From: Acidobacteriota bacterium | GTDB lineage: Bacteria > Acidobacteriota > Vicinamibacteria > Vicinamibacterales > 2-12-FULL-66-21 | DNA: 6,718 nucleotides | Assembly: GCA_020200195.1 (NCBI GenBank) | Contig: JAIVJE010000413.1 | Span: 1-6,718, forward strand | Reading direction: 5' to 3' | Shown here: piece by piece, positions 5,149-6,718 of the stretch | How positions within the stretch are numbered: the stretch's first letter is position 1 | How the letters are laid out: each line of letters starts with the position of its first letter | Notes under the pieces: generated by a model | Told to the model about the DNA's origin: nothing | The model's database searches: none | The model's input: only the letters and a program-made list of their open reading frames with translations | Translations under genes and position numbers: made by a program

Positions 5149-6576
5149 GAAAAGCACCTTCCTCTGGTTGGACGTGGGGATCTTCAGCTCCTCGCGGTAC
5201 TTCGCGATCGTGCGCCGCGCGAGCATCAGTCCCTCTTTCTGCAGAATGCTGACGATCTTCGAATCGCTCAACGGCTTCCGCGGGTCTTCGTTCTCGATGA
5301 TCTTGCGGATGCGCTGCTTGATCGTAACGGACGATACGCTCTCCCCGAACGAGCTGCTGATGCCGCTGTGGAAGAAATACTTCAGCTCGAAGACACCCTG
5401 GGGCGTGTGCATGTACTTGTTGTTGACCACGCGGCTGACCGTCGATTCGTGCATGCCGATGTCGTTGGCGACGTCGCGGAGCACGAGCGGCCGCAGATAT
5501 TCGATCCCATGATCGAGGAATTCCCGCTGGAATGTGATGATGCTGGTGGCGACCTTGTGGATCGTCTTCTGCCGCTGGTCGACGGACTTGATCAGCCACA
5601 GCGCGGATCGGAACTTGTCCTTGACGTACGCGCGCGTCTCGTCGTTCGATTCGCCGCCGCTCTTGTCCAAGAGCCGGCGGTACACGGGGCTGATTCTCAG
5701 CTGCGGCAGGCCCTCCTCGTTCAGCGCGGCCACATACTGGTCTTCGACTTTCACTACGTAAACGTCAGGGATGACGTATTGCGACTGCGACGGGTTATAG
5801 CGGCTGCCGGGCTTGGGATCGAGATTCCGGATGATCTCGATGTGCTCTTTGAGATCGTCGATCGACATCCCGAGCTTGCGCGCGATCTCCGGCACCTGGT
5901 GATTCTGGAGGAGCCGGAGATGCTCGGTGATGATCTTCTCGGTCGGCGTGCCTTCCAGCCCGAGGTGGCGAATCTGGAGCCACAGGCACTCCTGGAGGTC
6001 GCGCGCCGCGACGCCAATCGGGTCGAACGTCTGCAGCTGCTGCAGAGCGCGCTCGACCTCGGCCACGGGCCAGTCCCCCATCGCCGCGATCTCTTCGACC
6101 GACGCCACGAGGTAGCCATCGTCATCCAGGTTGCCGACGATCGCGGCGCCGATCTCGCGAAGCGCGCCCTCATCAGGCTGCACCGACAGCTGCCACAGCA
6201 GATGGTCCGACAGCGATGCCGCCGTCGAGAGCGTATTCTCGATCGGCGGGAGTTCCTTCACCTCTGAAGGCGTCCTGGAGCGGTAACCGTCGTCCAGGTA
6301 GTCGCCGAAGAAGTATTCGTAGTCGGCGTCGTCCCAGTTGTCGGTCTTCTCGGAGGCGGCCTTCTCGGCATCGGCTTTGTCGGCCTGCTGCTGGTCGGCG
6401 GGCTGGAGCTCCTCGGTAGGCACTTCCTCGAGCAGCGGGTTCTCGACCATCTCCTGATTCAGCAGGTCCGCGAGCTCGAGGGTCGACATCGGCAGCAGCT
6501 TGATCGCCTGCTGCAGCGACGGCGTCAGGATGAGCTTTTGAACGAGCTTTGTATGGAGTTTCTGCTGGATCGCCAT
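5146..6576 (-). CDS. rpoN: RNA polymerase sigma-54 factor RpoN
   Basis: Sigma-54 (476 residues, a normal length) directs RNA polymerase to -24/-12 promoters and needs AAA+ enhancer-binding activators to open DNA. Region I, about residues 1-50, has the Gln/Leu-rich activator-responsive helix with LTPSLQQAIKLL and ENPLLEE. Region II, about 51-115, is acidic and low-complexity (repeated Asp, Glu and Gln), as usual. The core-binding domain spans about 116-300 and includes LQTFDPIGVAARDLQECL at 181-198. The DNA-binding part has a helix-turn-helix around 366-386 (VLRDVANDIGMHESTVSRVV) and an intact RpoN box ARRTIAKYRE at 453-462, which reads the -24 element. The ATG at 6576 fits the conserved MAIQQKL start, although the Shine-Dalgarno sequence is weak. 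It sits between lptB and hpf as in many Gram-negatives. No promoter of its own is evident in the 30 bp gap. Identification is secure. Confidence 0.98.
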   Translation of the reverse strand: MAIQQKLHTKLVQKLILTPSLQQAIKLLPMSTLELADLLNQEMVENPLLEEVPTEELQPADQQQADKADAEKAASEKTDNWDDADYEYFFGDYLDDGYRSRTPSEVKELPPIENTLSTAASLSDHLLWQLSVQPDEGALREIGAAIVGNLDDDGYLVASVEEIAAMGDWPVAEVERALQQLQTFDPIGVAARDLQECLWLQIRHLGLEGTPTEKIITEHLRLLQNHQVPEIARKLGMSIDDLKEHIEIIRNLDPKPGSRYNPSQSQYVIPDVYVVKVEDQYVAALNEEGLPQLRISPVYRRLLDKSGGESNDETRAYVKDKFRSALWLIKSVDQRQKTIHKVATSIITFQREFLDHGIEYLRPLVLRDVANDIGMHESTVSRVVNNKYMHTPQGVFELKYFFHSGISSSFGESVSSVTIKQRIRKIIENEDPRKPLSDSKIVSILQKEGLMLARRTIAKYREELKIPTSNQRKVLF

Positions 6577-6606
6577 GAGTCGTGTTCGCCGGGCCGCCCT
6601 TCAATC

Positions 6607-6718
6607 TTAGTCCAACCGGAAGTCCGAGCCGAGGTAAATCCGCTTCACCTCCTCGTCGGCGGCGAGCTTTTCGGGCGTCCCCTGCCTGAAGATCACGCCG
6701 TCGTGGACGATGAAGGCG
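6607..6718 (-). CDS. lptB: LptB, lipopolysaccharide export ABC transporter ATPase (C-terminal 36 residues only)
   Basis: This is the 3' end of a gene entering from the right edge; the rest lies outside the window. Reading the minus strand gives a 36-residue tail that begins AFIVHDG and ends YLGSDFRLD before a TAA stop at 6609-6607. The pattern 'GTPEKLAADEEVKRIYLG' followed by DFRL is the characteristic C-terminus of LptB, the cytoplasmic ATPase that drives the LptBFGC complex extracting lipopolysaccharide from the inner membrane. The Walker and signature motifs cannot be seen. Its position directly upstream of rpoN is the usual one in Gram-negative bacteria and supports the call. It implies a diderm organism with an Lpt system. 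The gap to rpoN is only 30 bp, so cotranscription is likely. A different ABC ATPase of the branched-chain amino-acid type is possible but less likely, given the YLG-x-DFR ending and the context. Confidence 0.88.
   Translation of the reverse strand, partial: AFIVHDGVIFRQGTPEKLAADEEVKRIYLGSDFRLD

Noticed and set aside
5137..6267. A 376-codon plus-strand open frame antisense to rpoN
   Set aside because: It is the mirror of rpoN codon usage (runs of Leu, Arg, Asp, Val) with no family match that I recognise. The minus-strand RpoN is unambiguous.

Overview
The window is a compact, high-GC stretch of bacterial chromosome in which every supported gene lies on the minus strand, so it reads from right to left. 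It looks like one operon or closely coupled transcription unit: lptB (only the last 36 codons are present), rpoN, long-form hpf, hprK, rapZ, an orphan mannose-family PTS EIIA, ptsH (HPr) and ptsI (Enzyme I). The first part, lptB-rpoN-hpf, is the widely conserved rpoN neighbourhood of Gram-negative bacteria. Having hprK here, and ending in EIIA(Man)-HPr-EI instead of ptsN/npr, is the arrangement I associate with Acidobacteriota and some delta-proteobacterial lineages. With the high GC and the style of the intergenic repeats, I lean towards an uncultured acidobacterium (Vicinamibacteria-like). That assignment is inference, not proof.

Layout in transcription order: lptB 3' end (6718-6607), 30 bp gap, rpoN (6576-5146), an 86 bp gap almost filled by a 7-bp-period palindromic repeat, hpf (5059-4538), 48 bp gap, hprK (4489-3482), rapZ (its ATG overlaps the hprK stop by one base), a 64 bp gap carrying a second, AT-rich 7-bp-period repeat, EIIA (2503-2072), ptsH (4 bp overlap), ptsI (10 bp overlap), then about 78 bp of downstream sequence with a third repeat/hairpin motif. 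No tRNA, rRNA, CRISPR array, insertion sequence or convincing sigma-70 or sigma-54 promoter was found.

The genes make a coherent regulatory module. EI takes phosphate from PEP and passes it to His15 of HPr and then to His10 of the EIIA. HprK can phosphorylate or dephosphorylate HPr on Ser46, which is present at exactly that position. No EIIB, EIIC or EIID permease component is encoded here, so the chain appears to serve regulation and not sugar import, at least locally. RapZ (nucleotide-binding, linked to amino-sugar control in enterobacteria), sigma-54 and the ribosome-hibernation factor complete a set connecting carbon, nitrogen, envelope and stress status. The proteins are mostly orthodox. 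The less ordinary signals are the structured repeats in the intergenic gaps and departures from consensus around the Enzyme I active site.
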